DNA of 36,194 nt from Fluviibacter sp964387485 (GTDB lineage Bacteria; Pseudomonadota; Gammaproteobacteria; Burkholderiales; Rhodocyclaceae): NCBI GenBank assembly GCA_964387485.1, contig CAYLWV010000008.1:1-36194 (forward strand). The letters run 5' to 3'. The position numbers and the translations under genes are program-made. The notes under the pieces were generated by a model. It made no database searches. It was not told the origin of the DNA and was given only the letters and a program-made list of their open reading frames with translations. Shown one piece after another: positions 1 to 8,406 of this stretch; the first letter of the stretch is position 1, and every line of letters starts with the position of its first letter.

Positions 1-285
1 GAAGTTCTGTCGCAGATGATTCGTTTCTACGGTAATGCCATGCAATCCGTTCTGGGTCAGTATCTGGAAACGAACATGAAAGCCTTTGTGGATTTCCAGA
101 AGAAGATGCAGGGCAGCAGCAACACCAGCGATAACTGGTCGCAGTTCCTGAACTTCCAGGGGCCGGCCATGCAGACCCTGATGTCGACCTATATGGATCA
201 GAGTCAGAAGATGGTGCAGAACATGCAGACACAGATTCAGACACAGGCGCGCAATATGTTCCAGGGTTTCCCGAACAAGAGCTAA
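1..285 (+). CDS. phaR: Polyhydroxyalkanoate synthesis repressor PhaR, C-terminal part only
   Basis: The open frame runs in from the left edge and ends at TAA 283-285, so only the last 94 codons are present. The residues read EVLSQMIRFYGNAMQ at the start. This is the conserved stretch of the PhaR C-terminal region, followed by a Gln/Met-rich amphipathic tail. In the family, an N-terminal DNA-binding domain (outside this window) represses phasin and PHA genes and also binds PHA granules. The ATG at 16 is internal and is not the gene start. A strong intrinsic terminator follows 25 bases after the stop. The family call rests on recognising this conserved motif; a phasin-like protein is the alternative. 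Confidence 0.75.
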   Translation, partial: EVLSQMIRFYGNAMQSVLGQYLETNMKAFVDFQKKMQGSSNTSDNWSQFLNFQGPAMQTLMSTYMDQSQKMVQNMQTQIQTQARNMFQGFPNKS

Positions 286-310
286 TTCATGAGGCTCATG
301 CGACAAAATG

Positions 311-333
311 AAAGGCCCTGCGGGGCCTTTTTT
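311..333 (+). terminator. Intrinsic terminator of phaR
   Basis: AAAGGCCC (311-318) pairs perfectly with GGGCCTTT (323-330) around a four-base loop, and a run of six T ends at 333. It lies between the convergent phaR and tetR-type genes. The T-tract is on the plus strand, so it mainly serves phaR. Confidence 0.85.
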
Positions 334-395
334 CATAGGAAAAGAAGCGGGCGGGCAGGGCTAGGTTACTGTTGGTGGCGTGAGCCCAAGTGTGT

Positions 396-1010
396 CTAAC
401 GCTGGCGCAACGCGATATGCGCATTGATCAATGATGTAATCGCCTGTCGATAGGTATCGTGCTGCTGGCCGGAAAGAATAGCACGCAGGGTGCCGCGGGC
501 GAAGGATAGTGTATCCAGCGCCATCAGCTCGGGATCCAGCCCGGATTTCAGACTGCCGTTGGCAGCAGCATCCCGGTAGATGCGAATAAACGAAGTCAGG
601 ATATCCGTGCAGGGCTCGGTAATGATCTGCAGGACTTCGTTGAATTCCTCGACGTATTCGCAGCGCAGCAGAATAATTTCAAAAGTTTCACGCGCCGCCG
701 TGTCGTTGAGTAATGCCGAAAAGAGCGCATGGAGATAGGCGGCGAGGGCTTCCAGTGGTGCCTGTTCATTGCCATGCGCGAGCAATGACTGCAACTGATC
801 GAACTCACTTGTGTAGGTTCGCTTGACTGCCAGAAAAAGCTCGGCCTTATTGGCAAAATGCCAGTACACCGCACCACGGGTGACATTGGCCGCTTTGGCC
901 ACCTTATCCAGCGTCGAACGATTCACTCCCTCGGCATGAAATACACGCCGCGCCGCATCAATGATCTGTGCGCGGGTGGCCAGTGCTTCTTCTTTGGTTT
1001 TGCGGGCCAT
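396..1010 (-). CDS. TetR/AcrR-family repressor of the adjacent RND efflux operon
   Basis: The protein has 204 aa and begins MARKTKEEALATR. This is the usual AcrR/TtgR/MtrR-type start, so ATG at 1008-1010 was preferred over an upstream in-frame ATG at 1073 that would add 21 unlikely residues. Residues 10-55 form the TetR helix-turn-helix (TLDKVAKAANVTRGAVYWHF). The rest is the helical ligand-binding and dimer domain, where such repressors bind diverse hydrophobic drugs. The gene diverges from the adaptor-pump-channel operon. A 24-bp AcrR-like operator lies between them at 1105-1128, which supports repression of the pump and probably of itself. The specific ligand cannot be read from the sequence. 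Confidence 0.9.
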   Translation of the reverse strand: MARKTKEEALATRAQIIDAARRVFHAEGVNRSTLDKVAKAANVTRGAVYWHFANKAELFLAVKRTYTSEFDQLQSLLAHGNEQAPLEALAAYLHALFSALLNDTAARETFEIILLRCEYVEEFNEVLQIITEPCTDILTSFIRIYRDAAANGSLKSGLDPELMALDTLSFARGTLRAILSGQQHDTYRQAITSLINAHIALRQR

Positions 1011-1104
1011 GATGACGTGGGGGTGATTGCCAGGAAATTTTGCCAGAAATGGTGGAAACAGAATCAAATTCACCTGCAGTGTGCAAGGGTATTATAGGTC
1101 AATA

Positions 1105-1128
1105 TACATACATGCGGAAATGTATATA
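1105..1128. promoter_or_regulatory. AcrR-type operator between tetR-type gene and efflux operon, with overlapping -10
   Basis: The 24-bp site is TACATACAT, six bases, ATGTATATA. Eight of nine arm positions are complementary. From memory, the E. coli AcrR operator is TACATACAT-TTGTGA-ATGTATGTA, so the left arm is identical and the right arm differs at one base. A perfect TATAAT hexamer at 1125-1130 overlaps the right arm and points at the adaptor gene. On the minus strand a TATAAT (1096-1091) lies on the other side, facing the repressor gene. A repressor bound here would block both promoters. The -35 boxes are not convincing. Confidence 0.7.
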
Positions 1129-1166
1129 ATGGACAATTCTGCACAATAAGCATTGCCGGATTCTTT

Positions 1167-2402
1167 ATGTCTGCTAAACCACCCCGTATCAAAGTCTGGT
1201 TGAACCAACGGCTGGAGTCTATGGCGCCTTACTGGCAGGGGCTGGCCGATCAACCGGCCTGCCGCAGCATCCATCAGTTCTGTCAGAATCAATGGCTTGA
1301 GCATCGCCGCAGAAGCGGGATCACACTCGGTGTTGTGATTCTGGCGATTGTTCTCTGGAATGCCTGGAGCTACTGGCAGAAGATGCCAAAAGCGCCGCCA
1401 CCCATGCCGGTGAGCTTGCTGATAGCCGAACCAGTGACGGTGCCGAATGTGATCGAAGTCATGGCCCAGGCTGAGGGGGCCAAGGAAACCGAGGTGCGCG
1501 CCCGTGTCGGCGGTATTCTGGTCAAGCGCCTGTATGAAGAAGGGCAGCGTGTTGAGGCCGGTCAGCCCTTGTTCCAGATTGATCCAGACCCGTACCGCAT
1601 CAAACTCGAAGAGGCTCAGGCACGTGCCACGCAGACGGTCCGCGAAGCCACGCGTCTGAAAAAACTGTATGCGCAACAGGCGGTGAGCCGTAAGGAAATG
1701 GATGATGCCGTTTCCGCCGATGAGATGGCCCAGGCCAACCTGAAGGCCGCGAAACTTAATCTGGAATGGTGCACGGTGACGGCACCGGTGGCCGGCGTGG
1801 CCGGTCGTGCCCAGCGCTCGGAAGGTAATCTGATGACCACCAGCAGCGACGGCAGCCTGCTCACCGTGATCCATCAGGTGAACCCGATCTGGATTCGTTT
1901 CGGTCTCTCCGATTCCGATACCGCGGGTTTGCCGGGTGGTCGTCTGGACCCCTCGGCAACAACAACGGTTGAAGTGATTCAGGCTGATGGCACGGTCTAT
2001 CCGGAAAAGGGTGTCATCAATTTCCAGGCCTCGTATATCGATCCGAAACTGGGTACCCAGCAACTGCGTGCCACTCTGGCGAACCCGGAGGGTGTCCTGC
2101 TGCCCGGTCAGTTCCTCCGTGCCCGCATCAGTACTGGTGCGTTGGAAAACGTGTACCGCGTGCCTCAGGTCGCCGTAGTCCAGTCGGAAAAGGGTCATAT
2201 GGTCTGGGTCATGGGTGAGGGCGGTAAAGTCGTCCCGACCCCAGTAAAGCCCGGCTTCTGGTTGGGTAAGGACTGGATCATTCTGAGCGGCCTGCAGCCC
2301 GGTATGCAAATCGTGACTGATAACATCATCAAGATCCGCCCCGGTGCCGTGGTTATGCCTGCACCTGCCGCTGCAGCACCCGCCGCGCCGGCTGGCAAAT
2401 AA
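1167..2402 (+). CDS. RND efflux periplasmic adaptor (membrane fusion protein), AcrA/MexA-like
   Basis: The 411-aa protein links the inner-membrane pump to the outer-membrane channel. The first lipoyl half-motif begins near residue 108 (EVRARVGGILVKRLYEEGQRVEAG). An alpha-helical hairpin follows (about 145-195), then the second lipoyl half and the beta-barrel and membrane-proximal domains. The C-terminus is Ala/Pro-rich. Unlike AcrA and MexA it has no lipobox. It starts with about 48 mostly polar residues, then HRRR, then one membrane helix (about 50-70), which suggests an N-in signal anchor with a cytoplasmic tail. ATG 1167 was used because no later start keeps the helix with its basic flank. 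The ribosome-binding site is weak. It is the first gene of the three-gene efflux operon, 12 bases before the pump gene. Confidence 0.92.
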   Translation: MSAKPPRIKVWLNQRLESMAPYWQGLADQPACRSIHQFCQNQWLEHRRRSGITLGVVILAIVLWNAWSYWQKMPKAPPPMPVSLLIAEPVTVPNVIEVMAQAEGAKETEVRARVGGILVKRLYEEGQRVEAGQPLFQIDPDPYRIKLEEAQARATQTVREATRLKKLYAQQAVSRKEMDDAVSADEMAQANLKAAKLNLEWCTVTAPVAGVAGRAQRSEGNLMTTSSDGSLLTVIHQVNPIWIRFGLSDSDTAGLPGGRLDPSATTTVEVIQADGTVYPEKGVINFQASYIDPKLGTQQLRATLANPEGVLLPGQFLRARISTGALENVYRVPQVAVVQSEKGHMVWVMGEGGKVVPTPVKPGFWLGKDWIILSGLQPGMQIVTDNIIKIRPGAVVMPAPAAAAPAAPAGK

Positions 2403-2414
2403 GGAACGCTGATC

Positions 2415-5400
2415 GTGTTTTCCCGTTTCTTTATTCACCGGCCGATCTTTGCAACGGTGATCTCCATTGTGATCGTGCTGGCCGGTTTGGCCGCTGGTCG
2501 TGTGCTGCCGATTTCACATTATCCGGAAATTGCACCGCCCACCGTCATTGTCTCGGCAACCTACCCAGGAGCATCGACCGAAACGCTGATTCGTACCGTT
2601 GCCGGACCCATTGAAGAGCAGTTGTCCGGCGTCGAGAATCTGCTGTACTTCAGCTCGACGGCCGCGTCGAACGGTGCCCTCACGGTAACGGCCACCTTTG
2701 AGGTGGGCACCAACATCGATATGGCGACGGTGAACGTCAATAACCGCGTCAAGATTGCCGAGCCGCGCCTGCCGGATGTGGTGCGCCAGTTCGGTGTCAC
2801 GGTTCAGAAGCGATCCAACGATATTCTGCTCGTGTCGACCGTGACCTCGCCGGACAACAGCCGCTCGGCGTTGTTCCTGTCGAACTATGTGCTCATCAAT
2901 ATTCTGGATGAACTGAAGCGTCTGCCCGGGGTGGGGGATGCACAGATTTTCGGCGCCAAGGATTACTCCATGCGCATCTGGTTGCGCCCGGACAAAATGG
3001 CGCAACTGGGTATTACGACCAGTGATATCGCTGCCGCCATTAACGCGCAGAACAAGCAGAACGTGGCGGGCAAGATCGGTCAGGAACCGGCCATTGAAGG
3101 CCAGCAGCTCACTTATACCGTGACGGCCAAAGGCCGCCTGGCGACACCGGAAGCCTTTGGTGATATTGTGATTCGCTCACAGGGGCCGGCCGGCACACTG
3201 CGGCTGAAGGATGTGGCGCGCATTGAGCTGGGTGCTGCCAACTATGATGCCAATACGCGCCTGCTGGGTAATCCGGTAGCCAGCATCGGGATCTTTCTGC
3301 AGTCCGGCGCCAACGCACTGGAAACGGCAGACCGGGTGCGTGCCAAGATGGAAGAGCTCAAGAAGCGCTTTCCGGATGGCGTGGATTATGTGATCCCGTT
3401 CGATACCACGCGCTTCGTCAATGCCTCGATTCGTGAAGTTGTGAAGACGCTCTTCGAAGCCATGCTGTTGGTGGCAATCGTGGTGTTTGTGTTCCTGCAG
3501 AACTGGCGGGCAACGCTAATTCCTTTGCTGGCCGTTCCCGTATCGCTGATCGGTACCTTTGCAGGCTTGTGGGTGTTCGGTTTCTCTATCAACACGCTGA
3601 CCCTGTTTGCCATGGTGTTGGCCATCGGTATCGTTGTGGATGACGCCATCGTGGTGCTGGAAAACGTGGAACGCCTGATGCATGAGCGTCGCTTGCCGCC
3701 TAAACAGGCCGCAGTCGAAGCGATGAAGGAGGTGTCCGGTGCGGTTGTAGCGATTGTGCTCGTGCTGAGCGCTGTTTTTATCCCTGTTGCTTTCCTGGGT
3801 GGTATTGCCGGCAAGCTCTACCAGCAGTTCGCCGTTACGGTGGCGATAGCTGTGGCGCTCTCCGGTCTGGTGGCCTTAACGTTGACCCCTGCGCTGTGTG
3901 GCGTGCTACTTCGCACAAAACATGAGGAACCGCCCGAGGCCTTCAAGCCCTTTAATGAAGGCTTCCAGAAACTGACAGATCGTTATCTGGATCTCGTCCG
4001 TAAAACACTCGATCATCGCCGTATCGGCGTCGCCGTGTTTGGCGCGGTCATCGTCGGCTGTCTGTTGTTGTTCCGCCTGGTGCCGGGTGGTTTTGTGCCG
4101 CCCGAAGATCAAGGCTATCTGATCAGCGCACTGATGCTGCCGGATGGCGCCAGCATGCAACGTACCGAGCAGGCTGGCCAAAAATTCCAGGAAGCCGTGG
4201 TTAAAAACCCGGCCGTCGATAAAGTATTCGTTATTGCCGGTAACGACATTGTCGGTGGCGGCATGCGCGCCAATGCAGGCACCGTCTTCATTCCGCTGAA
4301 AGACTGGTCGGTACGTGAGACCGATGCCGGCTCGCTGGCCAAAATGTTTACCGGCCTGGGGATGACGCTACGCGATGGCATGGCGCTGGTCTTCAACCCG
4401 CCGGCCATCCGCGGTATCGGTTCGGCCGGTGGTTTCGAGTTCTATGTTCAGGCACGTAATAATCCTTCGGTGACGGATCTGGCCAAGGTGTCTGGTGGTC
4501 TGATTGAGGCACTCAAGCAGCAGCCGGAACTGACCGGGATCAACACCTTTTTCCGGCCGACATCACCCCAGTTGTACGTGGAGGTCGATGAGGCCAAGGC
4601 CATCTCGCTGGGGATTGCGGTCGCCGATGTGTACCAGAGTCTGCAGGCCACCATGGGCAGTCTGTACGTGAATGACTTCAACCTGAGTGGACGTACCTAC
4701 CGGGTACAGATGCAAGCCGATGCGCCGTATCGAACACGTCCCAACGATCTAGGCCAGATCTACGTGCGGGCAGACAATGGGTCCATGGTGCCGGTCTCGG
4801 CACTGATCAAGACCACCTCACTGGTGGGGCCGGAACAGCTGGAACGCTTTAACGGCTATCTCTCGGCCAAGATTCTGGGCAACGGTCAACCGGGCGTGAG
4901 CTCCGGGGATGCCATCAAAATTGTGAATGAGGTTGCGCAGGCGAACCTCCCACCGGGTTATGAGCTGGCCTGGTCAGGGCAAGCCTATCAGCAGATTCGG
5001 GCGGGTAATACCTCCGGTATCGCGTTTGTCTTTGGCATCGTCATGGTCTTCCTGATTCTGGCGGCACAATACGAGCGCTGGTCTTTGCCGCTGGCCGTCA
5101 TTCTCGGTGTGCCGTTTGCACTGTTCGGTGCATTGCTGGCTGTGTTTCTGCGCAGCATGCCGAACGACATCTACTTCCAGATCGGTCTGGTAGTACTGGT
5201 GGGTCTGTCGGCCAAGAATGCGATTCTGATCGTGGAATTTGCGGCGCAGAAACGGGCCGAGGGCATGAGTGTTTACGATGCCGCTATGCAGGCAGCACGG
5301 TTGCGCTTCCGCCCGATCGTGATGACCTCCCTGGCCTTCATTCTCGGCGTCTTCCCCCTGGTGATTTCCAGCGGTGCCGGGTCGGCAGCGCGTCGTTCGA

Positions 5401-5567
5401 TGGGAACGGGGGTGTTTGGCGGCATGCTGGCTGCAACGTTTATCGCCACGATTTTCATCCCGATGTTTTTCATGTGGTTGTCGGGGCGCAAGCAGAAGCG
5501 GGATCTCTTCCCGGGTGAGGCAACATCAACTGGCGAAGCGGCAGCCGAGGAGCGTACCCATGACTAA
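2415..5567 (+). CDS. RND multidrug efflux pump, HAE1 family (AcrB/MexB/MexF-like)
   Basis: The 1050-aa inner-membrane proton/drug antiporter has the full family length and starts with GTG after AAGGA at 2401-2405. The first transmembrane helix is residues 10-28. The proton-relay aspartates are D409 and D410 in GIVVDDAIVVLEN (AcrB D407/D408), and K934 in GLSAKNAIL matches AcrB K940. Two large periplasmic loops (about 30-340 and 560-870) form the porter and docking domains. The fold repeats in the second half, with the usual 12 membrane segments. The 3' end overlaps the channel gene by eight bases. The HAE1 family exports hydrophobic drugs; the exact substrate is not predictable. Confidence 0.96.
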   Translation: MFSRFFIHRPIFATVISIVIVLAGLAAGRVLPISHYPEIAPPTVIVSATYPGASTETLIRTVAGPIEEQLSGVENLLYFSSTAASNGALTVTATFEVGTNIDMATVNVNNRVKIAEPRLPDVVRQFGVTVQKRSNDILLVSTVTSPDNSRSALFLSNYVLINILDELKRLPGVGDAQIFGAKDYSMRIWLRPDKMAQLGITTSDIAAAINAQNKQNVAGKIGQEPAIEGQQLTYTVTAKGRLATPEAFGDIVIRSQGPAGTLRLKDVARIELGAANYDANTRLLGNPVASIGIFLQSGANALETADRVRAKMEELKKRFPDGVDYVIPFDTTRFVNASIREVVKTLFEAMLLVAIVVFVFLQNWRATLIPLLAVPVSLIGTFAGLWVFGFSINTLTLFAMVLAIGIVVDDAIVVLENVERLMHERRLPPKQAAVEAMKEVSGAVVAIVLVLSAVFIPVAFLGGIAGKLYQQFAVTVAIAVALSGLVALTLTPALCGVLLRTKHEEPPEAFKPFNEGFQKLTDRYLDLVRKTLDHRRIGVAVFGAVIVGCLLLFRLVPGGFVPPEDQGYLISALMLPDGASMQRTEQAGQKFQEAVVKNPAVDKVFVIAGNDIVGGGMRANAGTVFIPLKDWSVRETDAGSLAKMFTGLGMTLRDGMALVFNPPAIRGIGSAGGFEFYVQARNNPSVTDLAKVSGGLIEALKQQPELTGINTFFRPTSPQLYVEVDEAKAISLGIAVADVYQSLQATMGSLYVNDFNLSGRTYRVQMQADAPYRTRPNDLGQIYVRADNGSMVPVSALIKTTSLVGPEQLERFNGYLSAKILGNGQPGVSSGDAIKIVNEVAQANLPPGYELAWSGQAYQQIRAGNTSGIAFVFGIVMVFLILAAQYERWSLPLAVILGVPFALFGALLAVFLRSMPNDIYFQIGLVVLVGLSAKNAILIVEFAAQKRAEGMSVYDAAMQAARLRFRPIVMTSLAFILGVFPLVISSGAGSAARRSMGTGVFGGMLAATFIATIFIPMFFMWLSGRKQKRDLFPGEATSTGEAAAEERTHD

Positions 5568-7017
5568 GCGGTGCATTCATCCCATGATGAAGCTGTCGGC
5601 CTCGCTGCTGGTGGCCATGTTGGCCGCCGGTTGTACCGTCGGCCCGGATTATGAACGTCCGAAGATGGATCTGCCGGGACACTACAACGCCGATGTGCCG
5701 CAGTCTTCGGCAAGCGATGCGACTCAGTCACAAGTCGAATCCAAGGCAACAGTGGCCATCATTGCAAACTGGTGGACGCTGTTCAATGACCCGGAGCTGA
5801 ACCGGTTGGAGTCACTGGCGCTGACCAATAACGCCGATCTGCAGATGGCTGTAGCCCGTATCGCCCAGGCCCAGGGCCTCGCGCTACAGGCCGGTTCGGC
5901 GCAGTATCCGAGTCTCTCGCTCGAGGGCAGCGGTACCCGTGCCTCGCAGGGTGCTGCGGCTTCGGCCAGCGGTATTGATTATCTGGATAACAACTATCAG
6001 GGCTCGGCTGGTTTCTCTTACGAGATCGATCTCTGGGGCAAGGTGCGCCGTTCGGTCGAGTCAGCGGATGCCCAGCTCAAAGCCAGTGTCTTTGATCGCG
6101 ATAGTGTCCGTCTGGTGCTTGAGGGTAGCGTTGCCAAGGCCTACATGAACCTGCGGGCGCTGGATGCACAGATTAAGGTTACGCAACATTCCATTCACAC
6201 GCGTCGGGAGACGCTGCGTATTGCGCAGGCCAAGTTGGCCGGCGGGTTGGTGTCGCCACTCGATATCAATCAGGCCACGGCCACCCTGGCCAGTCTGCAG
6301 GCCACGCAGTCCGAACTGATTCGTCAGCGCGCGATTGTGCAGAACCAGTTGGCTGTTCTGACCGGTGTGCTGGATCTCAAAATTCCTGCGACCGGGCTCG
6401 ATGGTCTGCCGGTGCCGCCGGTGCCACCGGCGGGTGTGCCGTCGGCACTGCTCGAAGGCCGCCCCGACATCCGCAAAGCCGAAGAACAGCTAGTATCGGC
6501 CAATGCCCAGATCGGCGTTGCCAAGGCCAATTTCTTTCCATCGTTTTCACTGACCGGCCTGTACGGTGCCCAGAGCGTGGGGTTTACCAATTTCCTGTCG
6601 GCTGGTGGTTCCGTCTGGGCAGCCACGATGGGCGTGACCCAACCGCTGTTCACCGGTTGGTTACTGACCGGGCAACTGGATACGGCCAAGGGTAAGCAAC
6701 AGGAAGCCCTGGCCAATTACATCCGTACCGTGCGGACCGCCTTTGCCGAAGTCGGGGATTCGATGACCTCGGTCCAGCAGACCCAGGAAAGCGAAGCGCA
6801 TCTTTCGTTGCAGGTTGAGGCATCGACGAAGGCGCAGCAGATCGCCATTCTTCGCTATGAGGCCGGTTACGTGGATTATCTGACGGTGCTGGAAGCGCAG
6901 CGGGTTGCTAACGAAGCCAGTCTGGCCTATGCCCGCAACCGGGGCAGCCGTCTGCAGGCCAGTGTGGATCTGTTCCGCTCGCTGGGCGGTGGCTGGCAGC
7001 CGGAAATTAAACGATAA
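5560..7017 (+). CDS. Outer-membrane efflux channel lipoprotein (OprM/NodT family)
   Basis: The 485-aa protein is the TolC-like exit duct of the tripartite pump. ATG 5560 has a strong GAGGAG at 5547-5552 and overlaps the pump stop by eight bases, so it was chosen over longer upstream frames and over ATGs at 5584/5587. The signal peptide ends in the lipobox LAAGC, with the lipidated Cys at residue 25, followed by the family hallmark TVGPDYERP. Two OEP repeats follow. The conserved EGRPDIRKAEEQL and ANFFPSFSLTG motifs lie near residues 300-330. The C-terminal repeat contains YVDYLTVLEAQR. The three-gene order is that of mexAB-oprM-type operons. Confidence 0.95.
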   Translation: MTKRCIHPMMKLSASLLVAMLAAGCTVGPDYERPKMDLPGHYNADVPQSSASDATQSQVESKATVAIIANWWTLFNDPELNRLESLALTNNADLQMAVARIAQAQGLALQAGSAQYPSLSLEGSGTRASQGAAASASGIDYLDNNYQGSAGFSYEIDLWGKVRRSVESADAQLKASVFDRDSVRLVLEGSVAKAYMNLRALDAQIKVTQHSIHTRRETLRIAQAKLAGGLVSPLDINQATATLASLQATQSELIRQRAIVQNQLAVLTGVLDLKIPATGLDGLPVPPVPPAGVPSALLEGRPDIRKAEEQLVSANAQIGVAKANFFPSFSLTGLYGAQSVGFTNFLSAGGSVWAATMGVTQPLFTGWLLTGQLDTAKGKQQEALANYIRTVRTAFAEVGDSMTSVQQTQESEAHLSLQVEASTKAQQIAILRYEAGYVDYLTVLEAQRVANEASLAYARNRGSRLQASVDLFRSLGGGWQPEIKR

Positions 7018-7035
7018 AACCCAGGGGTTGGTAAA

Positions 7036-8385
7036 ATGCCGCCCATGACTAAGAAAACACAGACACCCAAGGTTGGCATGGTCAGCCTAGGTTGCCCCAA
7101 AGCGGCATCCGATAGTGAAGGTATTCTGACCCGACTGCGGGCAGAGGGTTATGACATCGTTGGCGATTACGCCGGTGCCGACCTGGTGGTGGTGAATACC
7201 TGCGGGTTTATTGACTCGGCCGTAGAAGAATCGCTGGACGCTATTGGTGAAGCGTTACGCGAAAACGGCAAGGTGATTGTGACCGGTTGCCTCGGCGCCC
7301 GCGAAGGTGTGGTCGAATCCGCTCACCCCGATGTGCTGGCTGTGACTGGGCCGCATGCATTGGATGAAGTGATGACCATCGTGCACGAACATCTGCCGAT
7401 GCCGCATGACCCCTATACCGATTTGGTGCCGCCGCAGGGTGTACGCTTGACGCCCAAACATTACGCCTATCTGAAAATCTCGGAAGGCTGTAATCATCGC
7501 TGCACCTTCTGCATCATCCCATCATTGCGTGGCGATCTCGAATCGCGCCCAATCGGTGATGTGCTCAAGGAAGCTGAAACGCTGGCCAAGGCCGGCGTCA
7601 AGGAAGTTTTAGTGATTTCCCAGGATACTAGTGCCTACGGCGTTGATGTCAAATACCGCACCGGGTTCTGGGAGGGGCGTCCGGTCAAGACTCAACTGCA
7701 TGCTCTGTGTGAAGCGCTGGGCGAGATGGGGATCTGGGTGCGTTTGCATTATGTGTATCCGTACCCGAGCGTTGACGACATTATTCCGCTCATGGCGCAG
7801 GGCAAGATCCTGCCTTATCTGGATATTCCATTCCAGCATGCCAGCCCGCGCATCCTCAAAGCCATGAAGCGTCCGGCCTCGTCGGAGAATGTGCTGAAGC
7901 GTATCAAGGCCTGGCGTGAGATTTGTCCGGAGCTGGTGATCCGTTCTACCTTCATTACCGGTTTCCCCGGTGAGACCGAAGATGATTTCCAGGAGTTGCT
8001 CAGCTTCCTCGAAGCCGCCCAGCTGGATCGGGTGGGGGCATTTGCCTACTCGCCGGTAGAAGGGGCAACCGCTAACGAACTCGATGGTGCCGTGCCGGAA
8101 GAAGAGCGCGAATCGCGCCGCATGCGCCTGATGCAGTTTCAGGCCGATATCTCGGCCGAAAAGCTGGCACAGCGGATCGGCAACGAAGAAGTGATCGTCA
8201 TTGACGAGGTTGATGAGGAAGGTGCGATTGGGCGTAGCTGGCGTGAGGCCCCGGATATCGATGGCGTGATCCACGTCATGGGCTTTACCGACTGCGCACC
8301 GGGTGATCGTATTGCCGTACGCATTGTCGATGCTGACGAACATGATCTCTATGCCGAACCCATGCCTTCGGCGTCGGTCAATTAA
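7036..8385 (+). CDS. rimO: Ribosomal protein S12 (aspartate) methylthiotransferase RimO
   Basis: The 449-aa radical-SAM enzyme adds a methylthio group to the conserved aspartate of ribosomal protein S12. The N-terminal MTTase domain carries the auxiliary-cluster cysteines C20 (SLGCPKA), C56 (VNTCGF) and C85 (TGCLGA). The radical-SAM motif GCNHRCTFC gives C152, C156 and C159, followed by IPSLRGDLESR, typical of RimO rather than MiaB. A TRAM domain closes the protein (about 385-445). ATG 7036 has AGGGG eight bases upstream (7023-7027); ATG 7045 is the alternative. The gene lies 18 bases after the efflux channel gene, probably by read-through. The usual LVDSE after CPKA reads ASDSE here. Confidence 0.95.
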   Translation: MPPMTKKTQTPKVGMVSLGCPKAASDSEGILTRLRAEGYDIVGDYAGADLVVVNTCGFIDSAVEESLDAIGEALRENGKVIVTGCLGAREGVVESAHPDVLAVTGPHALDEVMTIVHEHLPMPHDPYTDLVPPQGVRLTPKHYAYLKISEGCNHRCTFCIIPSLRGDLESRPIGDVLKEAETLAKAGVKEVLVISQDTSAYGVDVKYRTGFWEGRPVKTQLHALCEALGEMGIWVRLHYVYPYPSVDDIIPLMAQGKILPYLDIPFQHASPRILKAMKRPASSENVLKRIKAWREICPELVIRSTFITGFPGETEDDFQELLSFLEAAQLDRVGAFAYSPVEGATANELDGAVPEEERESRRMRLMQFQADISAEKLAQRIGNEEVIVIDEVDEEGAIGRSWREAPDIDGVIHVMGFTDCAPGDRIAVRIVDADEHDLYAEPMPSASVN

Positions 8386-8406
8386 GCCGAAGCAGGCAAG
8401 CGACTT

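Noticed and set aside
1092..2438. 448-aa minus-strand frame opposite the efflux adaptor
   Set aside because: It covers the operator region and the whole adaptor gene and shows no domain; the adaptor is well supported.
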